DNA from: Desulfobacteraceae bacterium
GTDB lineage: Bacteria; Desulfobacterota; DSM-4660; Desulfatiglandales; Desulfatiglandaceae
Length of the DNA: 15,716 nt
Direction of reading: 5' to 3'
NCBI GenBank assembly: GCA_030642205.1
Contig: DAOWOF010000028.1
Span: 1 to 15,716 of the forward strand
Below the pieces are notes generated by a model. It saw only the letters and a program-made list of their open reading frames with translations. It made no database searches and had not been told where the DNA came from. Below are positions 7,202 to 14,262 of this stretch, piece after piece. The position numbers and the translations under genes are program-made. Positions within the stretch are counted from its first letter, which is position 1. Each line of letters opens with the position of its first letter.

Positions 7202-7514
7202 TAAAAATCCTCCTTTTTCTACGTTTCAACAAACCGCCATCTCCTTAGCTCATTTCCTAAGGAGTTATTGCCAGACAAGTCCTTAGAAGGCGGAAACCCA
7301 ATTTTTTTAAATAGTTTCAGATTTCCTGATCCCAGGTTTTCACCGGATTCCAGATTTTTTCATATAAATAAATCTGTAACACTCAGCCAATCAGATCATT
7401 TTTTTCTTAAATATTACATATAATTTTATTATAATAAAATTCATAGACAAAAAGTATAAGGGCAAGGCAAAAAGAAAACATTTTTTATAAAACCAATAAG
7501 AGGAGCCTTATAGT
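7202..7514. other. Divergent intergenic region with nested and alternative hairpins
   Basis: No gene. CCGCC (7234-7238) can pair with GGCGG (7289-7293). Inside, CTCCTTAG (7241-7248) can pair with CTAAGGAG (7257-7264), or CTAAGGA (7257-7263) with TCCTTAG (7280-7286), so two stems compete for the same middle segment. An A/T-only perfect 20-bp palindrome lies at 7422-7441 and contains TATAAT (7430-7435), possibly the -10 of the AIM24-like gene. Confidence 0.5.
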
Positions 7515-8303
7515 ATGAGATGCCATGAAGTGGATTATGAGATTATTGGTAATGACATGCAGATTGTGGAAGTTGAACTTGATCGAGGTGAAACTGTAAT
7601 TGCCGAGGCAGGCTCCATGAATTATATGGACGACGGTATTTCTTTTGAAGCCAGGATGGGCGATGGTTCTCAACCAAATAAGGGCATTTTTAACAAGCTT
7701 TTAAATGTTGGAAAAAGAGCTCTTACTGGTGAATCCATATTCCTGACCCATTTTACTAATTCAGAGCATGGCAAAAAAAGAGTGGCTTTTGCCGCCCCCT
7801 ATCCTGGAAAAATTATTCCCCTTGATATGTCCATAGTGGGAGAAAGGATTCTATGTCAAAAAGACGCCTTTTTATGCGCTGCCCTTGGCACGGAGATTGG
7901 AATTGCCTTTACTCAACGTTTAGGAACCGGTTTTTTTGGAGGTGAAGGCTTTATCCTGCAAAGTCTAAAAGGAGATGGAATGGCCTTTGTTCATGCAGGA
8001 GGGACGGTTGTGAAAAAAGAACTCAATAATGAGTTAATAAGGGTAGATACAGGATGTCTTGTCGCATTTACAGATAGTATCGATTATAATATAGAGCGTG
8101 CCGGTGGATTGAAATCCATGTTTTTTGGAGGTGAAGGAATGTTCTTGGCAGTCCTTAAAGGTACTGGCATTGTGTATTTGCAAAGCCTTCCTTTTTCACG
8201 GATGGCGGACAGAATCCTGGCCCATGCCCCATCTGCAGGTGGTCAACGGAAAGGCGAAGGGTCAATCCTGGGCGGTTTGGGCGACCTCCTTGACGGTGAC
8301 TAA
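7515..8303 (+). CDS. TIGR00266 / AIM24 family protein
   Basis: A 262-residue Gly-rich beta protein. ELDRGETVIAEAGSMNYMDDGISFEARMGDG near the N-terminus and the repeated FFGGEGFILQSLKGDG (about 137-152) and FFGGEGMFLAVLKGTG (about 203-218) are hallmarks of the AIM24 (formerly DUF124) family, a double beta-barrel-like fold. AIM24 is a mitochondrial biogenesis factor in yeast; the bacterial role is unknown. No signal peptide or membrane segment is seen. GAGGAG 9 bases before the ATG supports the start. Glycerate 2-kinase follows 60 bases later on the same strand with no visible terminator between them, so they may be co-transcribed. Confidence 0.88.
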   Translation: MRCHEVDYEIIGNDMQIVEVELDRGETVIAEAGSMNYMDDGISFEARMGDGSQPNKGIFNKLLNVGKRALTGESIFLTHFTNSEHGKKRVAFAAPYPGKIIPLDMSIVGERILCQKDAFLCAALGTEIGIAFTQRLGTGFFGGEGFILQSLKGDGMAFVHAGGTVVKKELNNELIRVDTGCLVAFTDSIDYNIERAGGLKSMFFGGEGMFLAVLKGTGIVYLQSLPFSRMADRILAHAPSAGGQRKGEGSILGGLGDLLDGD

Positions 8304-8363
8304 AAAATAGACTTGGGACTTACTCAAAAATAACTTTGCATTTAGACAAAGGAATGATCAAAG

Positions 8364-9716
8364 ATGACAAATTCTGAAAATATGCTCCAACAATTACGAT
8401 CTGAAGCATCGACGATCTTTACCAGCGCTATTAAAGCGGTCAACCCGAATCAGGCCATAAAAAGATATGTACATGTAAAAGACGATTATCTCTATATAGG
8501 AACAGATGATGAGATTAAGTTTAAATTATCAGACTACGACCGGATTATATTGATTGGTGCCGGGAAGGCAACTGCGCCGATGGCCAAGGCTATTGAAGAT
8601 CTTCTTGGGAATAGAATAGACAATGGCATGATTAATGTTAAGTATGGTTTTACAGAAGAGCTGAAACATACAAAAATTACAGAGGCTGATCATCCTGTAC
8701 CAGACCAGAATGGTGTGGAAGGAACAAAAAAAATTCTTGAGTTATTGCAAACAGCTACTGAAAAAGACCTGGTTTTTTCCCTGATATCAGGAGGGGGCTC
8801 AGCCTTGCTCCCTTACCCTGCATCAGGAATTACTCTTCGTCAAAAGCAAGAGCTTACCAAGGAGCTCATTGCCTGTGGAGCAAGTATAGATGAAATCAAT
8901 GCGGTAAGAAAGCATATTTCTGCTGTTAAAGGCGGACAGATGGCCAGAGCCGCATACCCTGCCACGACTATAAATCTGATGTTGTCAGATGTTGTGGCAG
9001 ATAAAATTGATGTCATTGCCTCCGGGCCCTTTACGCCTGACAGCTCAAGTTTTCATGATGTGTGGAATATCATAAACAAATATGGTCTTAATGAAATTCC
9101 TGAATCAATCCGGACTTACCTGGATGCAGGTGTTAAAGGTGAAAAACCTGAAACCCCAAAAGAAAATGATCCTGTATTCCAAAATGTTTTTAATTTCATT
9201 ATCGGCAGCAATATCATTGCGCTGGAAGCCGCAGAAAAAAAGGCAAGGGAATTAGGCTATCAAACCTTGATACTTTCTTCAATGATTGAGGGGGAAACCA
9301 GAGATGTGGCAAGGGTCCATAGTGCTATTGCAAAGGAAATCCTGATGACTGGAAGACCTGTGCTTCCTCCCGCGTGCATTATTTCCGGAGGAGAAACAAC
9401 TGTAACTATACGTGGTAAGGGATTAGGAGGAAGAAACCAGGAATTTGGCCTGGCCTCAGCTTTAGACCTGATTGGACTTCCGCCCAGGGTAGTTATTCTG
9501 AGTGGCGGCACAGATGGCAATGATGGCCCTACAGATGCTGCGGGAGCCATAGTAGATCCTCTTTCTGTGGAAAGAGGTGAAATAGCGGGACTAAACGCGG
9601 TATCATTTCTCCAGGATAATGACGCCTATCATTTTTTAGATAAATCTCAAGATCTTCTCATAACCGGACCGACTAACACCAATGTCATGGACGTGAGGTT
9701 GATCTTAATCCGATAG
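8364..9716 (+). CDS. gckA: Glycerate 2-kinase (GckA/MOFRL type)
   Basis: A 450-residue class II glycerate kinase that phosphorylates D-glycerate, usually to 2-phosphoglycerate, using ATP. Visible are IGAGKATAPMAKA (about 67-79), ADHPVPDQNG, LISGGGSALLPYP (about 143-155), INAVRKHISAVKGGQMA (basic active-site segment), LSDVVADKIDVIASGPFTPD, and the C-terminal MOFRL domain with ISGGETTVTIRGKGLGGRNQEF and LSGGTDGNDGPTDAAGA. Length and order fit the family. AAAGGA lies 10 bases before the ATG. Its 3' end overlaps the convergent glycosyltransferase gene by 12 bases. Product 2-phosphoglycerate is the enolase substrate, and D-glycerate would be released on hydrolysis of glucosylglycerate-type solutes. 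The gene therefore fits as the recycling arm beside a solute-making operon; that role is inferred from context. Confidence 0.92.
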   Translation: MTNSENMLQQLRSEASTIFTSAIKAVNPNQAIKRYVHVKDDYLYIGTDDEIKFKLSDYDRIILIGAGKATAPMAKAIEDLLGNRIDNGMINVKYGFTEELKHTKITEADHPVPDQNGVEGTKKILELLQTATEKDLVFSLISGGGSALLPYPASGITLRQKQELTKELIACGASIDEINAVRKHISAVKGGQMARAAYPATTINLMLSDVVADKIDVIASGPFTPDSSSFHDVWNIINKYGLNEIPESIRTYLDAGVKGEKPETPKENDPVFQNVFNFIIGSNIIALEAAEKKARELGYQTLILSSMIEGETRDVARVHSAIAKEILMTGRPVLPPACIISGGETTVTIRGKGLGGRNQEFGLASALDLIGLPPRVVILSGGTDGNDGPTDAAGAIVDPLSVERGEIAGLNAVSFLQDNDAYHFLDKSQDLLITGPTNTNVMDVRLILIR

Positions 9717-10946
9717 AGGAAATTTTTCCTTCCATTTTTTGACAAGATAGGGTTTTGCCATCTCAAAGGTCAGGCAATCCTCTTCAATTGCCCCTTCGGC
9801 CTGTTTAATGGACATGCTTTTTGTCTTTTTCACAAAAGACAGGGTTCGCCCAAAGTATATGGGAATGATGGAATCCATTAATAAATTTTGATCCCGATCC
9901 GGCTCATTATAGGCAAGAGCCATATCAAACAGGATTCTGGCCCAAAGATCAGTTGGAAAATTGAACTCTGATTCCCTAAGGCCTTTTATCTCGAAAAGTT
10001 TTTGACAAACATTGGGAGAAAGGACTTCATCCCAAATGACGGCATATTCATTAAAACCCGCGTGAAATTGGTCAAGGAGATTCTGGGTGTTTACCTTTAC
10101 TTCAGGTGGGACCTCTGTTTCACCAAGGCCAAAGCCGTAGATAGCAGTCGGCCGACTATATTTTATTTGTGTCCAGAATTCGCTATAAGGATTCATCATT
10201 GAAAAAATGGTTCCTACTACCTGTCGAAACATTGGCCCCAAGTGAGATCCGGGATCTTTGGTGCGATGGATCTTGGCTCCTCCCATAAAGGATTGACAAA
10301 CTTGAACACGTTGGTTAATGGCTATGGTGGTCATCCATATATCAATTCCAAAATTGGCCACTGCGTCATCCCATAATTTATTTTCAAGATAGGCTTTTGC
10401 GAGTTCTCCTGTAAATCCGAAATCACCGCCAATCGGTTGCCTTACTCTTCTCCCATAGAGGGCCCTGGTCATGGGATAGGCGATTCCATTTGTAATCGTG
10501 CCATCATATTTATGCCTTATATATAAGGGGGTTACATAAGAGAAATCATTGTATAGAGGCTCTCCAAGATGTTGAATCCATTCAGGCGTGATACTCTCTA
10601 AATCTGCATCAACAACCACAACCGCATCTGCTTTTAGTTCCACAATTTTTTCAAAGAGATTTTTAAAATTATTTCCCTTTCCTTTTTGTCCTGGAGGGGT
10701 CGAAATATAGATTTTAGGGGTTTTGGTAGGGGTATCAAGAAATGCTTTTTTGGTATTATCAGGCGAATTATTATCACAATTGATGATAACCGCTGATTTA
10801 TCACCAAAATATTGTATCAACCCCATATCAGCCTGTATTGTTGGATAACTAATTGAATCGGCTTCATTATAGGATGGGATACAGACAACCATCTGGATAT
10901 TTGTAATATTATCCGGATTATATTCCTTTTCAAAATTATCAGCCAT
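9705..10946 (-). CDS. GT-A glycosyltransferase, last gene of solute operon (MggA- or Ggs-like candidate)
   Basis: A 413-residue soluble glycosyltransferase with a GT2/GT81-like nucleotide-sugar domain: VVCIPSYNEAD (20-30), INCDNNSPDN, PPGQKGKGNN (84-93), the metal-binding VVVDADLES (DxD at 113-115), RHKYDGTITN (144-153) and RQPIGGDFGFTGELA (169-183). The last two resemble the acceptor region of GpgS-type enzymes. The C-terminal ~130 residues are helical and family-specific. It starts inside the end of the phosphatase gene (8-base overlap) with AGAGGA 8 bases upstream, implying coupled translation. By position next to gpgS and a mannosyl-3-phosphoglycerate-phosphatase homologue, it could add a second sugar (mannosylglucosyl-3-phosphoglycerate synthase, MggA, as in Petrotoga) or make glucosylglycerate directly (Ggs). 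Sequence reading alone cannot decide between them. Confidence 0.8.
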   Translation of the reverse strand: MADNFEKEYNPDNITNIQMVVCIPSYNEADSISYPTIQADMGLIQYFGDKSAVIINCDNNSPDNTKKAFLDTPTKTPKIYISTPPGQKGKGNNFKNLFEKIVELKADAVVVVDADLESITPEWIQHLGEPLYNDFSYVTPLYIRHKYDGTITNGIAYPMTRALYGRRVRQPIGGDFGFTGELAKAYLENKLWDDAVANFGIDIWMTTIAINQRVQVCQSFMGGAKIHRTKDPGSHLGPMFRQVVGTIFSMMNPYSEFWTQIKYSRPTAIYGFGLGETEVPPEVKVNTQNLLDQFHAGFNEYAVIWDEVLSPNVCQKLFEIKGLRESEFNFPTDLWARILFDMALAYNEPDRDQNLLMDSIIPIYFGRTLSFVKKTKSMSIKQAEGAIEEDCLTFEMAKPYLVKKWKEKFPLSD

Positions 10947-11802
10947 TATGTAGATCCTCTTTTTTAAGCAGTAAATTAAAGACAGCAGAGTTCCATCCCA
11001 TTGGCCCCATATCTTTGGTAATATTCAATTGGGGAATCTCCTTTTTCAGGGCAGGAAAAGATCGTTTTGAACGAATTAAAACAGGGTAATCAGCGTTTAT
11101 CAGCATAGGAAAATCGTTGGGACTGTCACCAAGAGCGATAGAAATTACCCCTCTGTGGCTTTCTTGATACCAGGAAATGACCTTGTTCATGGCCCGCCCT
11201 TTATCATTTTTGCCTTGTAAGTGGTAAAATCTGCCGCCTTGAAAGCAGGAAAGGCCCCTTTTTTTTGCCGCTTTAAAAAGGGGATTCGTATCAACAGGTT
11301 CATCTTCAATAATAAATGGCTCATCATATTCACGCTGCTTGGCCAAGACCGAGGCCTGATAATCAAGGCCTGTCAGCTGTGAAATTTCTTTTACATTCAT
11401 ATCTGAAAAACCTTTGATCTTCCAGCCAAGCTCATTTCGAATCGCACTTAAATCATTAACAAGTGTCTCGTAGTCTACACCTAAAGACACTTTCCAATAT
11501 TCTCCTTCAGGAATAGAGGCAGGAGGTAATATGTTAAAATATTGTCTAGCAAAATAAATGCCACCTCCATTTTCGGCAATAAAAGGATGGGTAATCCTGA
11601 TCTTGCGACATATGGGTATGATTTCTGCCTTGGTCTTGCTGGAAGAAATAATAATTGGAATACCCATTTGTTCGCATTTTTCAAGCGCAGGCAAGGCATT
11701 TTTCCAATCATATGTATTATGATCTAAAAGTGTTCCGTCTAAATCGGTAAAAATTAAATAAAAATGGTTATCTTGGTTATGGGGGAACCGTCTTCCAGAC
11801 AT
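10939..11802 (-). CDS. HAD phosphatase, mannosyl/glucosyl-3-phosphoglycerate phosphatase family
   Basis: A 287-residue Cof-type HAD phosphatase of the MPGP family (MpgP/GpgP/MggB). Motif I is FTDLDGTLLD with nucleophile Asp20 and Asp22, motif II ISSSKT (52-57), and motif IV LGDSPNDFPML with Asp226 and Asp230. The family-specific substrate segments REYDEPFI (157-164) and QGGRFYHLQGKNDKG (188-202) supply the basic residues that hold the phosphoglycerate. It should remove the 3-phosphate from a glycosyl-3-phosphoglycerate to give the neutral-sugar compatible solute. It begins 21 bases after the gpgS stop and its end overlaps the next glycosyltransferase, so all three are one operon. Which sugar it prefers (mannosyl, glucosyl or mannosylglucosyl) cannot be read from sequence; context argues for the glucosyl or mannosylglucosyl form. 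Confidence 0.88.
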   Translation of the reverse strand: MSGRRFPHNQDNHFYLIFTDLDGTLLDHNTYDWKNALPALEKCEQMGIPIIISSSKTKAEIIPICRKIRITHPFIAENGGGIYFARQYFNILPPASIPEGEYWKVSLGVDYETLVNDLSAIRNELGWKIKGFSDMNVKEISQLTGLDYQASVLAKQREYDEPFIIEDEPVDTNPLFKAAKKRGLSCFQGGRFYHLQGKNDKGRAMNKVISWYQESHRGVISIALGDSPNDFPMLINADYPVLIRSKRSFPALKKEIPQLNITKDMGPMGWNSAVFNLLLKKEDLHNG

Positions 11803-11823
11803 TAGGATAAGCCCCTTCCCATT

Positions 11824-13188
11824 TCAGGAAAAACGTAGTTTTTCATCTTCCATAACTTCAATAAGATCATAGAATATCCTGGGTAATTTATTTGAAACAC
11901 GTTCCCATGAAACAGTTTGAGGCACCTCAAATATTTTTTGATGTGATTTTTCCTCCACATCCAGAATAACATTAGCAAGACCCTGATCAATAAAAGGTTT
12001 AAATTCAGGATAAGTATGAATAAACCGCAAAAATTTTTCAGTTATTCTAAAAGGCTCAGTAAGAAGTTCACCTGCCTGTAAAATTGAACTACGGAATACT
12101 TCTCTAACCATCATTTCTTCTTTATCGCGATCAAAATCCAGATTGCTAAATCCGGCATCATCAGAGTATTTTTTTATCTGCTCTTCAGCCACAGCCTGGT
12201 AAGTGATGGCCAAATCCCTGAAAAAAGTATCAGCAATCTCAAGCCCCTCTTCAATAATTAATGCGTTCATAAGAGTGGTGACTATGTCAATAGCCATTCT
12301 ATGGAGTCCCTTGGCCTTATTATCGGCAGATGCATCTTGGTGCTTATGGTCAAAAGATTCTTTGGAAAACATGACCTGCGCAGTCATAGAGGCCTTGCGG
12401 TAGACTTCTATTAAGGTGAAAATCTCAACACCCCAATTGGTAGCAAAACGCATCTTTTTTAAAAGGTCAGCATGAAAGACTACTTCACCAGAAAGCTGAT
12501 AGTTAAAACCTAGCAGAAAATCGACAAGACTTAGCATTTTTTCATTGTTGCTGTCTGTAAATTTACGCTTCAAAGACAGCAATAAGGGATCAAGAAGAAG
12601 CCTTTTTACCCTGCCATAAATTGTAGCATCTTTTATACGCGAATAATATGCCTTTGAAAATTCATAGTTTAAAGCAACTACAGGATAAAAGAGCCGCTCC
12701 AATTGAACACTTTTAAATGTTCGGATATCAGCATCAATCAATCCAATGGTTTGCGCTCCAAGTGCCAAGGCAATACCAAAACTCAAAAACATGTTTTTAC
12801 CTTTGCCTGGTTCCTGGATATTAAAACCTGCATTATTGAGCTGTTTATAAATGCCGGTGAATCCCGGGCCCTCATTCCATTGAATGAAATAATTTGTTAA
12901 TCCAGCCTCAACAATTAAATTCCTAAGATAAAGTGCCTCTTCAAAAGTGGCTTGGTCAAGACCGAAAATTATTTGTGAAAGATAGCCCTGCTCTTTTAAT
13001 TGGGTTATGATGTTTTGAAATACCGGCAGATTATCCGCATTAGTATATTCGCTGGCAAGCAGGGGAATTATCAGAACTGTCTTTTTCCATTTTGAATGAA
13101 GTCTAAGTTCATTTTTTAGATGCAAGTGATCATTACCTAGTATATGGAAAGTTGTAATTTGTCCACTATTTTGGGAAAAATCAGAGAT
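11824..13188 (-). CDS. gpgS: Glucosyl-3-phosphoglycerate synthase (GT81), apparent AUC start
   Basis: Transfers glucose from NDP-glucose to 3-phosphoglycerate, the first step to glucosylglycerate. GT-A fold signs, numbered from the proposed start: TVLIIPLLASEY (38-49), WNEGPGF, EPGKGKN (126-132), GLIDADIRTF (DxD at 152-154), FSKAYYSRI, the LLDPLL region and GFNYQLSGEVVFHADLL (227-243), then a helical C-terminal half. No ATG, GTG or TTG lies between the upstream stop (13246-13248) and TTG at 13125. Yet a perfect AGGAGG (13195-13200) is followed after 6 bases by in-frame ATC (13186-13188), and the added residues SDFSQNSGQITTFHILG match the 'DFYQNG-ITTLH' beginning that I recall for this family. 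So I take AUC as start (454 residues). The conservative call is TTG at 13125 (433 residues), which lacks a good ribosome site. First gene of the three-gene operon. Confidence 0.85.
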   Translation of the reverse strand: MSDFSQNSGQITTFHILGNDHLHLKNELRLHSKWKKTVLIIPLLASEYTNADNLPVFQNIITQLKEQGYLSQIIFGLDQATFEEALYLRNLIVEAGLTNYFIQWNEGPGFTGIYKQLNNAGFNIQEPGKGKNMFLSFGIALALGAQTIGLIDADIRTFKSVQLERLFYPVVALNYEFSKAYYSRIKDATIYGRVKRLLLDPLLLSLKRKFTDSNNEKMLSLVDFLLGFNYQLSGEVVFHADLLKKMRFATNWGVEIFTLIEVYRKASMTAQVMFSKESFDHKHQDASADNKAKGLHRMAIDIVTTLMNALIIEEGLEIADTFFRDLAITYQAVAEEQIKKYSDDAGFSNLDFDRDKEEMMVREVFRSSILQAGELLTEPFRITEKFLRFIHTYPEFKPFIDQGLANVILDVEEKSHQKIFEVPQTVSWERVSNKLPRIFYDLIEVMEDEKLRFS

Positions 13189-13194
13189 AACGTA

Positions 13195-13200
13195 CCTCCT
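13195..13200 (-). promoter_or_regulatory. Perfect Shine-Dalgarno that sets the gpgS start
   Basis: AGGAGG on the minus strand, 6 bases before ATC (13188). It lies 69 bases before the nearest conventional start (TTG 13125), too far to serve it. It is open in the gpgS frame, and no ATG, GTG or TTG in any frame sits within 15 bases downstream. Confidence 0.7.
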
Positions 13201-13633
13201 TTGAATAATAGTATAGAGAAAGTGGTTTTTACTATTTGAATATATTTATTGAAGAACCCCATAATTACAGAGTCCATCAACAAAAGAGGAAATTGATTTA
13301 AGCTTAAGACCAGATTGTTTTTAAGGGCTCAAATTTGAGTTAGACCAAACATTGTATTAATCATCCCTTTTGTGAATGGATAGTATTCAAAAAAAATTAG
13401 CTGAAAACTGTATATTTGTCAACTTAAGCCTCATCCTGCCACGACTAATCTATTAGAATAAGTAACTGATGTCAGGCATGCAACTTTTAAAGCTCATTAA
13501 AACTTGCTTTCAAAGCTGCATGTATTTTTTGTCGTAAAGCGAAATGGTTCATTTTATGTTTAATTGTAAGTCGTTCAAGCTTACCTCTTGTCAAAATGAA
13601 TCGAGGCTGTATATCTTCCTACTTAATTATTGG
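13201..13633. other. Gene-poor region between gpgS and tRNA-Arg
   Basis: No convincing coding region on either strand. It contains a possible minus-strand promoter for the gpgS operon: TTGACA (13417-13422) with a poor TAATTT 17 bases on, giving a leader of nearly 200 bases. It also contains a perfect 12-bp palindrome CTCAAATTTGAG (13328-13339) and the terminator-like hairpin listed separately. The long leader and palindrome would suit a stress-regulated solute operon, but that is speculation. Confidence 0.4.
13478..13530 (+). terminator. Orphan rho-independent terminator-like hairpin
   Basis: A 16-bp stem with two mismatches (ATGCAACTTTTAAAGC at 13478-13493 with GCTTTCAAAGCTGCAT at 13506-13521, 12-base loop) is followed by GTA and T6 on the plus strand. 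No plus-strand gene lies upstream: the nearest, glycerate 2-kinase, ends nearly 3.8 kb away. It may end a small RNA or antisense transcript, or be a chance palindrome. Confidence 0.4.
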
Positions 13634-13662
13634 TTGACATAATAGAATGAAATTGTTATTTA
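13634..13662 (+). promoter_or_regulatory. Candidate promoter of tRNA-Arg
   Basis: A perfect -35 TTGACA (13634-13639), a 17-base spacer and a poor -10 TATTTA (13657-13662). The predicted start is about 10 bases before the mature tRNA 5' end, a usual distance. Confidence 0.45.
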
Positions 13663-13678
13663 GCATCTAATTCAGACA

Positions 13679-13755
13679 GCGCCTGTAGCTCAGCTGGATA
13701 GAGCGCCGGGCTTCGAACCCGTAGGCCGCAGGTTCGAATCCTGCCAGGCGCGCCA
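13679..13755 (+). tRNA. tRNA-Arg (anticodon TCG)
   Basis: A complete 77-base cloverleaf. The acceptor stem GCGCCTG/CAGGCGC pairs perfectly, the D arm is GCTC-AGCTGGATA-GAGC, the anticodon loop CTTCGAA places TCG at 13713-13715, the T arm is GCAGG-TTCGAAT-CCTGC, and CCA is encoded. It reads CGA (and possibly other CGN) codons. The outermost anticodon-stem pair (27-43) appears as C-U, a mismatch. Confidence 0.96.
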
Positions 13756-14181
13756 TAATATTTCATGTAGTATCCTGAAATTGTAGGACTCGTACAGAGT
13801 ACATTAACAGGCCAAGGGGCGAAGAAGATCCCTCAAAATAGCCAGTGTATTACTGCGGTTAAAATTTTGATCTTCCTTAACCTTGACAGATAAGCGCAGA
13901 CTTTGAAAAATCCTGGTTTTTGTTCAGACACTAGATAGCAAAAAAGTGATTGCTCTGTGTCCTTACGGTTCTTGTCTGTGATTTTGAAAAAGCAGGGTTT
14001 GATATATTTATGAAAAGTTCCAATATCCCATTGTTTTTGATGGATTGTCGTAATTTGGTTATATAACAGATGGATGATACTGGAAATCAAGTATAAAACA
14101 CCTTACATTAGTATATTATTTTAAAAATGCTATTTACTCAAGAATAAATAGCTAATGCCTAACATAAGTAAATAATTTAAT
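13756..14181. other. Spacer between the two tRNA genes
   Basis: No recognisable gene. A minus-strand open frame of 85 codons with a TTG start (13833-14090) resembles nothing that I know and is Lys/Phe-rich; it is probably chance. It contains two imperfect direct copies, about 81 bases apart, of a segment reading roughly TTTGAAAAAnCnnGGTTT on the plus strand (near 13902 and 13983). No promoter or terminator is clear. Confidence 0.3.
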
Positions 14182-14257
14182 GGGCGTGTAGCTCAGCTGG
14201 CAGAGCAGTTGACTCTTAATCAATTGGTCGGAGGTTCAATTCCTCTCACGCCTACCA
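14182..14257 (+). tRNA. tRNA-Lys (anticodon CTT)
   Basis: A complete 76-base cloverleaf. The acceptor is GGGCGTG/CACGCCT with a terminal G-U pair, the D arm GCTC...GAGC, the anticodon stem GTTGA/TCAAT (outer G-U) with loop CTCTTAA placing CTT at 14215-14217, the T arm GGAGG-TTCAATT-CCTCT, discriminator A, and encoded CCA. It reads AAG lysine codons. It shares its orientation with tRNA-Arg but lies 426 bases away, so it probably has its own promoter. Confidence 0.96.
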
Positions 14258-14262
14258 TATAT

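Noticed and set aside
11802..11990. 62-codon frame at the gpgS/phosphatase junction
   Set aside because: Out-of-frame shadow of the gpgS 3' end; both real neighbours are well supported.
13833..14090. 85-codon minus-strand frame between the tRNAs as a gene
   Set aside because: TTG start with only a modest AAGGTG site, low-complexity Lys/Phe/Ile composition and no family resemblance.
13679..14257. tRNA-associated integration (att) site
   Set aside because: No second copy of either tRNA 3' end was seen in the window, and no integrase.
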